Assembly: GCA_002391625.1 (NCBI GenBank) | Contig: DGFJ01000012.1 | Coordinates: 1 to 16,807, forward strand | Reading direction: 5' to 3' | DNA: 16,807 bases | Source of the DNA: Ruminococcaceae bacterium UBA3903 | GTDB taxonomy: Bacteria; Bacillota; Clostridia; Oscillospirales; Acutalibacteraceae | Part shown: positions 5,230-14,430 of the stretch, in pieces | Numbering within the stretch: the stretch's first letter is position 1 | Layout: the number at the start of each line of letters is the position of its first letter | Notes under the pieces: generated by a model | Seen by the model: only the letters and a program-made list of their open reading frames with translations | The model's database searches: none | Told to the model about the DNA's origin: nothing | Translations under genes and position numbers: made by a program

Positions 5230-7677
5230 GTGGCTGTTATTGCAGGTGTAGTATTAGAAAATACAATGTACCACTTTGATAAAATCTTTGACTACATTAT
5301 TCCACAGGAATTTATTATTACAGTAAAATCAGGTATGCGTGTGCTGGTGCCATTTGGCAGAGGTAACAAAACAACTCAAGGAATGGTTATGTATGTGCAG
5401 AAGGCTGATGATACCACGACAGAGGGCTACAAAAGTATTACACAGGTTTTAGATTTAGCACCTGTGTTAACAACGGAGCTTTTAGGGCTAGTATCCTTTA
5501 TGAAGGACCGGTATTATTGCAGATACTATGACTGTGTAAAGGCGATGCTGCCTGTTGGTATTAATTACAAGATTTCATGCGTTTACACCGCTGTAAAGGG
5601 ATTAGATACTACAGAAATTACGTTATCACCAACAGAGGATAAAATTATTGCTTATGTTTTAGCACAGAAAAAGCCAGTGAAAAGGGATGAATTATTATTA
5701 GCTCTTCAGCTGGAAGATAACAGCGTAATACCAGATAAAATGGTAAAAAAAGGCATACTAATTAAAGAGGGCGAAACAAACCGCAGAGTAAATGATGCTA
5801 TGCTGAAAATGGTAAGATTAAAGGATAATCCGCCAAATTGTAAGCTGACACCTAAGCAAAATGAGGTTGTGGAAATATTACAAATGGCGGGTGCTGTTTC
5901 TGTTAAGGAAATATGCTATTTTACAGGCACTACTGCAGCAGTTGTAAACGCACTGGTAAAGAAGGCTGTTGCGGTTTACTTTAATCAGGAAATTTTTAGG
6001 ACGCCTAAAAGAACTCAGGTAGAAAAGGATAATTCAGAAATTGTACTGACACCACAGCAGCAGACAGCATATGAGGATTTGTTAAATAAATACCGCAGTG
6101 GTGAGCCTAATGTTTCCTTGCTTTACGGTGTAACAGGTTCTGGTAAAACGTCTGTGTTTATGAAGGTGATAGATCAGGTGTATAAGGATAACAAGGGCGT
6201 CATTTTAATGGTGCCAGAGATTTCCCTAACACCACAGCTTATAAACCTGTTTCGTGGCCGATATGGGGATGATGTAGCTGTGTTCCACAGCGGGTTATCC
6301 TTAGGTGAGCGATTAGACGAGTGGAAACGTGTAAAAAACGGTTTAGCTAAAATTGCTATTGGCACACGCAGTGCCGTGTTTGCACCATTTGATAATCTTG
6401 GCTTTGTCATAATGGATGAGGAGCAGGAATATACCTACAAGTCAGAAACTACGCCGAGATATAACGCTCGTGATGTGGCAAAATATCGTTGTAACAGTAA
6501 TAAGTGCTTATTGCTGTTATCCTCTGCCACACCATCGGTAGAAACCTTTTATTCCTGTACAACAGGCAGGTATTCAATAAATACCCTGACACAGCGTTAT
6601 GGTACAGCTAAATTACCAGATGTGGTTGTAGCTGATATGAACATAGAACAGGACGAGGGGAATACCACAGGTATATCCTCGGTGCTTTTACAGGGGTTAG
6701 AGGACAATTTGTCAACAGGCAGACAATCTATTTTATTACTTAACCGCAGAGGCTACAATACATTTGTAGCCTGTAGAAGCTGCAAAGAGGTTGTTGCTTG
6801 TCCCCATTGCTCTATATCGCTTACCTATCATTCAGCCAACAACAGACTTATGTGTCATTATTGTGGTTACTCGCAGGACATGACAGATGAATGTCCTGTG
6901 TGTCACAGCCATGGACTGCGTTTTTCTGGTATGGGTACACAAAAAGCTACAGAAATGCTTTCAGAGCTGTTGCCAAATGCCAGAATACTTCGTTTAGACA
7001 CCGATACCACTATGGCAAAGTACTCTCACGAGGAAAAGCTTACAAGCTTTGCAAATGGTGCATACGACATTATGATAGGTACCCAAATGGTTGCTAAGGG
7101 TCTTAATTTCCCTAATGTTACATTGGTAGGTGTTTTGTCCATTGACCAAATGCTTTATAATGACGATTACCGCAGCTTTGAACGGACATTTGCGTTGCTG
7201 ACACAGGTGGTTGGCAGATCAGGCAGGGGAAAGCTAAAGGGCAGGGCAATAATTCAAACATTTACTCCTGAAAACCCAACTATTATGCTGGCGGCTAAAC
7301 AGGATTATGATAAATTTTACAGCGGTGAAATAGCGATGCGAAGGGCTATGCTGTATCCGCCATATGCAGATATATGTATGATAGGCTTTGTTGGTCAAAA
7401 TCAAGATGATGTGGAAAAAGCGGCTTTTGATTTTACTAAAGATTTAGTAGATTTAGCACAAAGTAAATACAGCGATATTCCTCTGCGTGTCCTTGGTTCT
7501 ACACCAGCTGCCATATCAAAGGTTAATAATAAATTTAGATATAAAACAGTATTAAAGTTCAGAAACAGTAAGAAATTTCGTGAAATGCTGTCAAAATTAT
7601 TATGTGATTTTGGTAGGGATAGTCGTTATTTATCGGTAACCGCATATGCGGATATTAACCCAGATTCTATATTGTAA
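5230..7677 (+). CDS. priA: Primosomal replication-restart helicase PriA
   Basis: A 3'-5' DNA helicase that recognises stalled forks and reloads the replicative helicase. The 815 residues show the N-terminal fork-binding domain (about 1-115), a winged-helix region (about 200-262), Walker A GVTGSGKT at 300-307, Walker B DEEQ at 396-399 (most PriA proteins have DEEH), SSATP at 431-435, and eight cysteines in four CxxC pairs (515/518, 524/527, 542/545, 555/558) binding two zinc ions. GTQMVAKGLNF starts at 617 and the last helicase motif QVVGRSGRG at 659. All catalytic elements are present. Translation starts at GTG (5230) with AAGGGA at 5213-5218, 11 nt upstream; no ATG fits better. The protein is about 80 residues longer than E. 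coli PriA. coaBC, which precedes priA in B. subtilis, is missing. Confidence 0.96.
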   Translation: MAVIAGVVLENTMYHFDKIFDYIIPQEFIITVKSGMRVLVPFGRGNKTTQGMVMYVQKADDTTTEGYKSITQVLDLAPVLTTELLGLVSFMKDRYYCRYYDCVKAMLPVGINYKISCVYTAVKGLDTTEITLSPTEDKIIAYVLAQKKPVKRDELLLALQLEDNSVIPDKMVKKGILIKEGETNRRVNDAMLKMVRLKDNPPNCKLTPKQNEVVEILQMAGAVSVKEICYFTGTTAAVVNALVKKAVAVYFNQEIFRTPKRTQVEKDNSEIVLTPQQQTAYEDLLNKYRSGEPNVSLLYGVTGSGKTSVFMKVIDQVYKDNKGVILMVPEISLTPQLINLFRGRYGDDVAVFHSGLSLGERLDEWKRVKNGLAKIAIGTRSAVFAPFDNLGFVIMDEEQEYTYKSETTPRYNARDVAKYRCNSNKCLLLLSSATPSVETFYSCTTGRYSINTLTQRYGTAKLPDVVVADMNIEQDEGNTTGISSVLLQGLEDNLSTGRQSILLLNRRGYNTFVACRSCKEVVACPHCSISLTYHSANNRLMCHYCGYSQDMTDECPVCHSHGLRFSGMGTQKATEMLSELLPNARILRLDTDTTMAKYSHEEKLTSFANGAYDIMIGTQMVAKGLNFPNVTLVGVLSIDQMLYNDDYRSFERTFALLTQVVGRSGRGKLKGRAIIQTFTPENPTIMLAAKQDYDKFYSGEIAMRRAMLYPPYADICMIGFVGQNQDDVEKAAFDFTKDLVDLAQSKYSDIPLRVLGSTPAAISKVNNKFRYKTVLKFRNSKKFREMLSKLLCDFGRDSRYLSVTAYADINPDSIL

Positions 7678-7699
7678 ATTATGATAAGGAATGATATTT

Positions 7700-8176
7700 A
7701 TGGCACTTAGAAATATTGTAACAGAGGGCGACACTATATTGGAAAAAAAGTGTCACACTGTAGTGAAATTTGACGATAAGCTGGCTACTTTGCTGGATGA
7801 TATGGCAGAAACCCTAAGCCTAGCTGGAGGTGTTGGCTTGGCTGCACCACAGGTTGGTATTCTGCGTAGAGTAGTTGTAATTAATATAAATGATGAGCTA
7901 ATAGAACTGATTAACCCTACTATTGTTGAACAAAGCGGTGAGCAGGAGGGGTCAGAGGGATGCTTGTCCTGTCCTGGACAATGGGGTATAGTTGTACGAC
8001 CACTAAATGTAACTGTAAAGGCACAGGATAGAAAGGGCAAAGTATTCACAAAATCCGGTACAGAGCTGCTTGCCCGTTGTTTTTGTCACGAGCTGGATCA
8101 TTTAGATGGAGTTATTTTTAAAGAGCGTGCTAAAAGAATGCTAAATGATCAAGAGCTAGAAGAGCTGTACAGTTGA
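7700..8176 (+). CDS. def: Peptide deformylase
   Basis: Removes the formyl group from N-terminal methionine of nascent proteins at the ribosome exit. The 158-residue protein has all three motifs: GVGLAAPQ (44-51), EGCLS (86-90) and HELDH (130-134). Metal ligands C88, H130 and H134 and the catalytic E131 are intact. The ATG at 7700 is chosen because AAGGA (7686-7690) sits 9 nt upstream; an in-frame ATG at 7691 directly abuts that ribosome site and is not usable. It lies 22 nt after priA and 34 nt before fmt, the enzyme that adds the formyl group it removes. Confidence 0.97.
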   Translation: MALRNIVTEGDTILEKKCHTVVKFDDKLATLLDDMAETLSLAGGVGLAAPQVGILRRVVVININDELIELINPTIVEQSGEQEGSEGCLSCPGQWGIVVRPLNVTVKAQDRKGKVFTKSGTELLARCFCHELDHLDGVIFKERAKRMLNDQELEELYS

Positions 8177-8210
8177 TTTTATTTATATAACGCTGAGAGG
8201 ATTTAACTAA

Positions 8211-9128
8211 ATGAAGGTTTTATATATGGGTACTCCGGATTTTGCTGTGCCACCGCTAAAAAGCATAATTAATGCTGGTCACAGCCTGTGTGGTGTGTTT
8301 ACTCAGCCTGATAAGCCAAAGGGCAGAGGCTACACTCTAACACCACCTCCAGTTAAGGAATGTGCATTAGAAAATAATATAGAGGTGTTTCAGCCTGCTA
8401 CATTAAAGGATGGCACAGCCTTAGACATAATAAAAAAGCTTAACCCCGATGTCATTGTGGTTGTGGCTTTTGGCAAAATATTACCAAAGGAAATTCTTGA
8501 TTTTCCTAAATATGGCTGTATTAATATTCATGGCTCGTTACTGCCAAGGTATCGTGGTGCGGCACCTATCCAGTGGTCGGTGTTAAACGGTGACAAGCAA
8601 ACTGGAGTAACTGCTATGTATATGGATGTTGGCGTAGATACAGGTGATATGTTGCTAAAGGAAGTAACAGACATTGGTGAAAACGAAACCTCTGAGGAGC
8701 TGTATGACAGAATTGCTCATATGGGGGCAGAGCTAATTGTTAAGACACTTGCCAAGGCGGAAAAAGGCGAGCTTGTACCTGAAAAGCAGGAGGACAGCCT
8801 GTCCTGCTACGCACCTATGCTTGATAAGTCTATGTGTAAAATTGACTGGACAAAAAGTGCCAGCGAGGTTCACAACAAGGTTCGTGGGTTAAACTCATGG
8901 CCGATTGCCACAGCTTCTATTAATGGTAAGGCTGTAAAAATTTACACCACACGCCTGTGCAATAAAGGCGGCAGGGCAGGACAGATAATTTCTCTTAAAC
9001 CTGTTACTGTTGCCTGTGGTACTGGCTCAGTAGAGATTTTACAGATACAGCCACAGGGTAAAAAACGAATGTCAGCAGAGGATTTTGCACGTGGCTATAG
9101 GCTAACCACAGACAGCATTTTTGAATAA
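8211..9128 (+). CDS. fmt: Methionyl-tRNA formyltransferase
   Basis: Formylates initiator Met-tRNA using 10-formyltetrahydrofolate, giving the start tRNA of bacterial translation. The 305-residue length is standard. The N-terminal formyltransferase fold holds MGTPDFAVPPL (6-16), the flexible loop QPDKPKGRG (32-40), the catalytic N105, H107 (INIHGSLLPRYRGAAPIQW) and D143 (MDVGVDTGDM). The C-terminal tRNA-binding domain starts near 205. GAGAGG (8195-8200) is the ribosome site, 10 nt before the ATG. It follows def by 34 nt, and rsmB comes 18 nt later, the usual def-fmt-rsmB order. Confidence 0.97.
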   Translation: MKVLYMGTPDFAVPPLKSIINAGHSLCGVFTQPDKPKGRGYTLTPPPVKECALENNIEVFQPATLKDGTALDIIKKLNPDVIVVVAFGKILPKEILDFPKYGCINIHGSLLPRYRGAAPIQWSVLNGDKQTGVTAMYMDVGVDTGDMLLKEVTDIGENETSEELYDRIAHMGAELIVKTLAKAEKGELVPEKQEDSLSCYAPMLDKSMCKIDWTKSASEVHNKVRGLNSWPIATASINGKAVKIYTTRLCNKGGRAGQIISLKPVTVACGTGSVEILQIQPQGKKRMSAEDFARGYRLTTDSIFE

Positions 9129-9146
9129 AACAAAGGAATTGTGATT

Positions 9147-10481
9147 ATGGGTAATCCTAGAAAAACAGCACTAAGCATACTAATGAAGATAGACAACGAC
9201 AACGCATATTCAAATATAACTTTAAATAACGCAATAAAAGCATCAGATTTAGATGAACGTGATGTTTCTTTTGCCTGTGCCATAGTGTATGGTGTGCTTG
9301 AAAGGAAAATTACTCTTGATTATATAATTTCAAAGTTTATTAAAACTAAGCTGAATAAGATTCAACCTGATGTACTTAACATTTTGCGAATGGGTGTTTT
9401 TCAAATAGCTTATATGGACAAGGTTCCAGACAGCGCTGCAGTAAACGAGTGTGTAAAGCTGGCAAAGAAAAGGAACCTATTTAGTGCTACTGGTTTTATT
9501 AACGGTGTCCTTCGTTCGGTGTCCAGAGCAGAGGGAAATTATCAGCTTCCCGATAAAAAGGCGGATAAGCTATCATATTATAGTGTTTATTATTCCTGCC
9601 CACAGGATATTATTTCATTGTGGTTAAATAGCTATGGTGAAGAAATAACAGAAAATATTTTACAAAATCTCAGCGGCAGACCACCTGTTTATGTTAGAGT
9701 CAATACATTAAAGGTAACAGCAGAAAATTTAGAAAAAGATTTTGAAACCTGTGGTGTTTCTGCCAGCCCGACTGATATTATTGAGGACGCACTTGTCATA
9801 AAGGATACAGGTTCAATAGAAAGCTTAGCCTTGTATAGCTTTGGATATTTTCACGTTCAAGACCTGTCGTCACAGCTGTGCTGTAAGGTATTAAACCCTG
9901 TTAGCGGTGATAAGGTATATGATTTTTGTTCCGCACCAGGGGGAAAGGCTTTTACTATAGCACAAAGAATGGATAATAATGGGGTAATAAATGCTTTTGA
10001 TTTGTACGACCATAAGCTTAAACTAATAGAAGCAGGTGCTGAACGCCTAGGTATAGATATTATTAAAGTGGGGCTGCGTGATGCTGTTTGTACAGAGCCA
10101 CTTGAAAAAGCAGATAAGGTTCTATGTGATGTGCCTTGCTCTGGGCTGGGTATAATACGACGTAAGCCGGAGATAAGATATAAAAAAGACACAGGTATAG
10201 ATACCCTGCCACAGCTGCAGTATGATATTTTGTCAAGCTGCTCTGATTTTGTTAAGGTGGGCGGTACGCTGGTGTACTCTACCTGTACGCTTAATAAAAA
10301 AGAAAACAACAACAATGCTGATAAGTTTTTACAGGAACATCCAAATTTTGCACCTGTTCCTATAGATTTAGGTGACATGGTTAAACGTGTGATAGATGAA
10401 CCTGCCAATCAGCTGACCTTGTTTCCAAATCCACAGGGTTCAGATGGTTTTTTTATCAGCGTGTTTAAAAAAATAAAATAA
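9147..10481 (+). CDS. rsmB: 16S rRNA m5C967 methyltransferase RsmB
   Basis: Transfers methyl from S-adenosylmethionine to a cytosine in the small-subunit rRNA. With the ATG at 9147 the protein has 444 residues: an N-terminal NusB-like RNA-binding domain (about 1-135) and a C-terminal methyltransferase domain. SAM-binding DFCSAPGGK lies at about 259-267. The two active cysteines are C331 in DVPCSG and C380 in YSTCTL. AAAGGA (9132-9137) sits 9 nt before this ATG; the in-frame GTG at 9141 is only 3 nt from it, so the ATG is preferred. It follows fmt by 18 nt and precedes rlmN by 25 nt, so two rRNA methylases are adjacent. A long antisense open frame across its 3' half is not a gene. Confidence 0.95.
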   Translation: MGNPRKTALSILMKIDNDNAYSNITLNNAIKASDLDERDVSFACAIVYGVLERKITLDYIISKFIKTKLNKIQPDVLNILRMGVFQIAYMDKVPDSAAVNECVKLAKKRNLFSATGFINGVLRSVSRAEGNYQLPDKKADKLSYYSVYYSCPQDIISLWLNSYGEEITENILQNLSGRPPVYVRVNTLKVTAENLEKDFETCGVSASPTDIIEDALVIKDTGSIESLALYSFGYFHVQDLSSQLCCKVLNPVSGDKVYDFCSAPGGKAFTIAQRMDNNGVINAFDLYDHKLKLIEAGAERLGIDIIKVGLRDAVCTEPLEKADKVLCDVPCSGLGIIRRKPEIRYKKDTGIDTLPQLQYDILSSCSDFVKVGGTLVYSTCTLNKKENNNNADKFLQEHPNFAPVPIDLGDMVKRVIDEPANQLTLFPNPQGSDGFFISVFKKIK

Positions 10482-10506
10482 ATAATTTAGAGGGGAGAGA
10501 AATACC

Positions 10507-11550
10507 ATGAAGGACATAAAATCATTAACGCTAGATGAGCTTACACAAGCGGTAAACGATCTGGAAATGCCAGCCTATAGGGCTGAACAAATATATAAAT
10601 GGCTGCATGAAAAGGGTATTTCCTCCTTTGATGAAATGCTTAATATACCTAAAAATATTCGCACCCTGCTTGGCGATATTTATTACATCTCTGTAGCAAG
10701 TATTGAAAAAAAGTTAATTTCTTGTTATGATGGTACAATAAAGTATTTATTTAAACTTTATGATGGGGAGTTTGTGGAATCTGTTTTAATGGATTATCAC
10801 CACGGATACACCATTTGCATTTCTACACAGGTTGGGTGTAAAATGGGTTGTACCTTTTGTGCTACTGGCAAAAGTGGCTTTTCCAGAAGCTTAAACGCTT
10901 CTGAAATGCTGGCACAAATACAAACAGCCCAGCAGGATAACCATATACGCATATCCAATATTGTTTTAATGGGTATGGGCGAGCCTTTGGATAATTACGA
11001 CAATGTATTAAGGTTTTTACGTTTGGTTTCAGCTACACAAGGGTTAAACATTGGAATGCGTCATATAACTCTATCTACCTGTGGCGTTGTGCCACGTATA
11101 TATGATTTGATGAATGAAAGCCTGCAAGTAACACTGTCTATTTCTTTACATGCACCAAACGACCATATACGCAGTCAGACAATGCCAATTAATAATAAAT
11201 ATCCTGTAGACACGTTGCTTAATGCCTGTAGAAAATATGTTGACAAAACAGGCAGACGTATTACCTTTGAGTATGCAATGATAGATGGGATAAACGATAG
11301 TGATGATTGTGCCTATGAGCTGTCCCACAAGCTAAAGGGTATGAACTGTCACGTTAACCTTATCCCTGTTAATGATGTTAACGGCGTTAACTACAGAAAA
11401 AGTAATAAGCAAAGGCTTATTGAATTTAGTAAAATTTTAGATAAAAACGGCATCACTGTTACTATACGCAGGACATTAGGCTCTGATATAGATGCATCCT
11501 GCGGTCAGCTAAAAAGGAACTATGTCCCACAGGCTGACAGTGAAGCATAG
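10507..11550 (+). CDS. rlmN: Dual-specificity 23S rRNA/tRNA adenosine C2-methyltransferase RlmN
   Basis: Radical-SAM enzyme making m2A2503 in 23S rRNA and m2A37 in some tRNAs; the rRNA mark lies in the peptidyl-transferase/exit-tunnel region. The 347-residue protein carries the cluster motif CKMGCTFC with C111, C115 and C118. GMGEPLDNYDNV (156-167) follows, and SCGQL contains C332, the cysteine that carries the methyl intermediate (C355 in E. coli). All catalytic cysteines are present. AGGGGAG (about 10491-10497) is the ribosome site. Cfr, a resistance paralogue, is unlikely: the housekeeping context and overall sequence fit RlmN. Confidence 0.96.
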   Translation: MKDIKSLTLDELTQAVNDLEMPAYRAEQIYKWLHEKGISSFDEMLNIPKNIRTLLGDIYYISVASIEKKLISCYDGTIKYLFKLYDGEFVESVLMDYHHGYTICISTQVGCKMGCTFCATGKSGFSRSLNASEMLAQIQTAQQDNHIRISNIVLMGMGEPLDNYDNVLRFLRLVSATQGLNIGMRHITLSTCGVVPRIYDLMNESLQVTLSISLHAPNDHIRSQTMPINNKYPVDTLLNACRKYVDKTGRRITFEYAMIDGINDSDDCAYELSHKLKGMNCHVNLIPVNDVNGVNYRKSNKQRLIEFSKILDKNGITVTIRRTLGSDIDASCGQLKRNYVPQADSEA

Positions 11551-11571
11551 AAATATTAGCAAGGTTTGAGC

Positions 11572-11589
11572 AAAGGAGGAAACAGCTTG
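11572..11589 (+). promoter_or_regulatory. Ribosome site that fixes the TTG start of prpC
   Basis: AAAGGAGG (11572-11579) is a near-perfect Shine-Dalgarno 7 nt ahead of TTG at 11587. An upstream in-frame TTG at 11566 would translate the ribosome site itself, so it is rejected. Confidence 0.8.
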
Positions 11590-12315
11590 GAAATTTTTGC
11601 ACAAAGTGATATTGGTCTAGTAAGACACAATAATGAAGATGCTTGTCGCTTTGGGACTCTGTCGGACAATACTGCTTGGTCGGTGGTTTGTGACGGTATG
11701 GGTGGAGCTAACGCTGGCAATGTTGCCAGTACCGTGGCGGCTGAAACTGTAGAAAAGCTGTTAAACAAGGGCTATCAGCCTAACTTTAATGATGACCAAA
11801 CTGTTGACTTCCTAACGGACATTGTACAGAAAGCAAACAGCAAGGTTTACAAAATGCAAAGAGATGATGAAGCTCTTAGCGGTATGGGTACTACTTTAGA
11901 GCTTGTCCTCGCCACCCATACCACAGCACACGTTATTCACGCTGGTGACAGCCGTGTATATGGTATTAGGGGCAATATGATACAACAGATTACTGTTGAT
12001 CACTCTGTTGTGCAGCAGATGGTAGATAAAGGGGAAATAACGCCTGAGGAGGCACAGCATCATCCAAATAAAAATTACATTACCAGAGCATTAGGTATTA
12101 ACCCTGACATCCATCTGGATTATATTGAAGTACCCTTTACAAAGGGTGACATAATGATACTATGTACAGATGGTTTGTCAAATTACATTTCAATGGAAGC
12201 AATTTTGGATATGGCACATAACAGCTTTGGGGACGAATTGGCAGACAAGCTTATTAAAACTGCAAAGGACTTAGGGGGCAGTGATAATATCACGGTTTCC
12301 ATAATATATGGATAA
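11587..12315 (+). CDS. prpC: PP2C-family Ser/Thr protein phosphatase (PrpC/Stp)
   Basis: Metal-dependent phosphatase that reverses phosphorylation by the adjacent PASTA kinase. The 242-residue protein starts near the usual N-terminus (SDIGLVRHNNED). It has the metal-binding motifs in order: E17/D18, CDGMGG (35-40), HAGDSR (118-123), CTDGLSN (193-199) and GGSDNITV (230-237), with D36, D195 and D233 as the key acidic residues. Nothing essential is missing. Translation begins at TTG behind a near-perfect ribosome site. The gene follows rlmN by 36 nt and precedes prkC by 21 nt; the phosphatase-kinase pair is a standard Firmicutes arrangement. Confidence 0.95.
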   Translation: MEIFAQSDIGLVRHNNEDACRFGTLSDNTAWSVVCDGMGGANAGNVASTVAAETVEKLLNKGYQPNFNDDQTVDFLTDIVQKANSKVYKMQRDDEALSGMGTTLELVLATHTTAHVIHAGDSRVYGIRGNMIQQITVDHSVVQQMVDKGEITPEEAQHHPNKNYITRALGINPDIHLDYIEVPFTKGDIMILCTDGLSNYISMEAILDMAHNSFGDELADKLIKTAKDLGGSDNITVSIIYG

Positions 12316-12336
12316 TTTCTAACGGGAGTGAAATAC

Positions 12337-14415
12337 ATGGATAAATACACTGGAAAAAAACTTGACGGTCGTTATGAAATACATGAGCTTATTGGCGTTG
12401 GCGGTATGGCAATGGTGTATAAGGCTTATGACTCTATAGATGATAGAGTAGTGGCAATTAAAATTTTAAAAGAAGAATTTGCTAGAAATGATGAATTTAT
12501 TCGTCGATTTAAAAATGAATCTAAAGCCATTGCTGTTTTATCTCATCCAAACATAGTAAAGGTATTTGATGTCAGCTTTGGAGATGTAATACAGTATATT
12601 GTTATGGAATATATTGATGGTATTACATTAAAGGAATATATTGACCAGCAGGATGAAATTACATGGAAAGAAGCAGTTTTCTTTACTGTTCAAATATTAC
12701 AGGCAATGCAGCACGCACATGAACGTGGCATAGTACACCGTGACGTTAAGCCTCAAAACATAATGCTGCTGCAGGATGGTACCATTAAGGTTACTGACTT
12801 TGGTATTGCCAGATTTTCCAATACTGAAACCCGTACCATGACCGATAAGGCTATTGGTTCTGTACATTACATTGCACCAGAACAGGCTCGTGGAGATTTA
12901 ACAGATGGCAAGTCCGATGTTTACTCTATTGGTGTTATGCTGTATGAGATGTTAACAGGTCAGCTGCCATTTGAAGCCGACAATGCGGTTTCAGTAGCTA
13001 TTATGCAGCTACAGTCCAGCCCCAAACCACCTCGTGATATTAGGTCTGACATACCAGCAGGTTTAGAGGAAATCACCCTAAAGGCTATGCAGAAGGAACC
13101 AGCAATGCGTTATCAATCAGCCAAAGAAATGTTAGAGGATATTGATAAATTTAGACAGAACCCAAGCATAAAGTTTGATTATCAATATGCTACAGATGAT
13201 GACACACATGATTATAAGGCAGCTGTCAGTGACCACAGAAATGTAGATAGTGATATTGATTTTGATGATTCGTTTAATGAATATCAAGAGGCGGCAGAAA
13301 AACGTCGCTCACCTGCTGTTAATGTGGTTTTAGGTGTGGTAATATCCTTTGCTATGGTAGCCATTTTGTTCGTTGTGTTGGCGATGTTCCAATCCTGCGA
13401 AAGTTCAAAAACGGATTCTATTGAAATACCTAATCTTGTAGGCATGAAATTTAGTGAAATAGAAAATGACTCTAAATATCATTTTACATGGGATGTCATC
13501 CATTCCTATGACGAAAGCCAGGCAGAGGGTATTGTATTAAAGCAGGAACCTAATGCCAGCTCTAAAAAGGTTAAGGAAAATGCTGTTATAACATTAACAG
13601 TTAACAGCAAGGAAACTTTGGTTAATGTACCTTACGTTAACGGTGAACCAGAGGAAACGGCTATTGCAAAGCTAAAGGCTAAAAACCTAACTCCAGAGGT
13701 TATTTATATTAGCGACGATAACACAGCTGAAACTATCGTTCGGGATACAACACCAAAGGCAGGCAGTGAAACATCTATCAGCGAGCCGGTTAAATTGTTT
13801 GTTAAGAAAAAGATTACCAATACACAGGTAAAGGTGCCTGACTTATCAAATATGACAAAGGATCAGGCAGCGGCAGCAGTGACAGAGCTAGGTCTAACCT
13901 TTGATTTTGATTATAACACTGAAATTGATAAAACAAAGGACAGTGTTTTAGGACAAAGCCCAATGTCAGGCAGCGTACTGCAGCAGGGTGATACTGTTAA
14001 GGCTTATGTTGCTAAGGGTGTGGATCATACTAAAAAGCTTACTATTACAACTCATTTACCTGCTAATGTTAATACTGCTGTAGATGTAAAGGTTACAATA
14101 GATGGTATTTTAGACGACAAGGTAAGTGGCAGTATGGTACCATCAGAGGTACATTCCTTGACTATACAGACAGAGGGTACTACTAAATCATCTGTGCTTG
14201 TGTTTATTAATGGTATCATTTACAGACAATATGATATAAACTTTGAAACAGAGTATATCTATCCATCAATATACACATATAACCAACCAACTGACCCAAT
14301 GACGGAGCCATCTACTCAGCCTTCTACTGAACACTCAACCGGTGCTACACAGCCATCAACATCAGCTGAGACTCCAACACAGGATTTTAACGATAATAAT
14401 GATTTTATTGAATAA
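12337..14415 (+). CDS. prkC: PASTA-domain Ser/Thr protein kinase PrkC
   Basis: Membrane kinase that senses muropeptides/cell-wall state and phosphorylates cytoplasmic targets; in B. subtilis these include the RsgA homologue encoded next door. With ATG 12337 (GGGAG 8 nt upstream; the GTG at 12328 overlaps that site and is rejected) it has 692 residues. The kinase domain (about 10-270) has the glycine loop IGVGGMAMVYKA, VAIK lysine K42, HRDVKPQN at 134-141, DFG at 154-156, a Thr-rich activation loop and APEQARG. An acidic linker (280-320) precedes one membrane helix (about 327-351). Outside follow three PASTA repeats (about 363-424, 428-491, 498-561), a beta-rich segment (565-638) resembling the Ig-like end domain of staphylococcal homologues, and a Ser/Thr/Pro-rich tail (650-682). 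All catalytic residues are intact. Confidence 0.96.
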   Translation: MDKYTGKKLDGRYEIHELIGVGGMAMVYKAYDSIDDRVVAIKILKEEFARNDEFIRRFKNESKAIAVLSHPNIVKVFDVSFGDVIQYIVMEYIDGITLKEYIDQQDEITWKEAVFFTVQILQAMQHAHERGIVHRDVKPQNIMLLQDGTIKVTDFGIARFSNTETRTMTDKAIGSVHYIAPEQARGDLTDGKSDVYSIGVMLYEMLTGQLPFEADNAVSVAIMQLQSSPKPPRDIRSDIPAGLEEITLKAMQKEPAMRYQSAKEMLEDIDKFRQNPSIKFDYQYATDDDTHDYKAAVSDHRNVDSDIDFDDSFNEYQEAAEKRRSPAVNVVLGVVISFAMVAILFVVLAMFQSCESSKTDSIEIPNLVGMKFSEIENDSKYHFTWDVIHSYDESQAEGIVLKQEPNASSKKVKENAVITLTVNSKETLVNVPYVNGEPEETAIAKLKAKNLTPEVIYISDDNTAETIVRDTTPKAGSETSISEPVKLFVKKKITNTQVKVPDLSNMTKDQAAAAVTELGLTFDFDYNTEIDKTKDSVLGQSPMSGSVLQQGDTVKAYVAKGVDHTKKLTITTHLPANVNTAVDVKVTIDGILDDKVSGSMVPSEVHSLTIQTEGTTKSSVLVFINGIIYRQYDINFETEYIYPSIYTYNQPTDPMTEPSTQPSTEHSTGATQPSTSAETPTQDFNDNNDFIE
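14290..14385 (+). repeat. Low-complexity Ser/Thr/Pro coding repeat at the end of prkC
   Basis: This stretch encodes repeated EPST, QPST and EHST-like units within PrkC residues about 652-683. It forms a flexible extracellular tail beyond the last folded domain. Similar tails in Gram-positive surface proteins can span the wall or be glycosylated; here that is inference. Confidence 0.6.
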
Positions 14416-14430
14416 TAAGGGACTGATGTT

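Noticed and set aside
9857..10408. 183-codon open frame antisense to rsmB
   Set aside because: It lies wholly inside the well-supported rsmB coding region, has no family resemblance or ribosome site, and its composition reads like the complement of conserved methyltransferase motifs.
10507..11550. Cfr-type resistance methylase instead of RlmN
   Set aside because: The gene sits in the standard rsmB-rlmN-prpC housekeeping order, and its N-terminal region and motifs fit RlmN.
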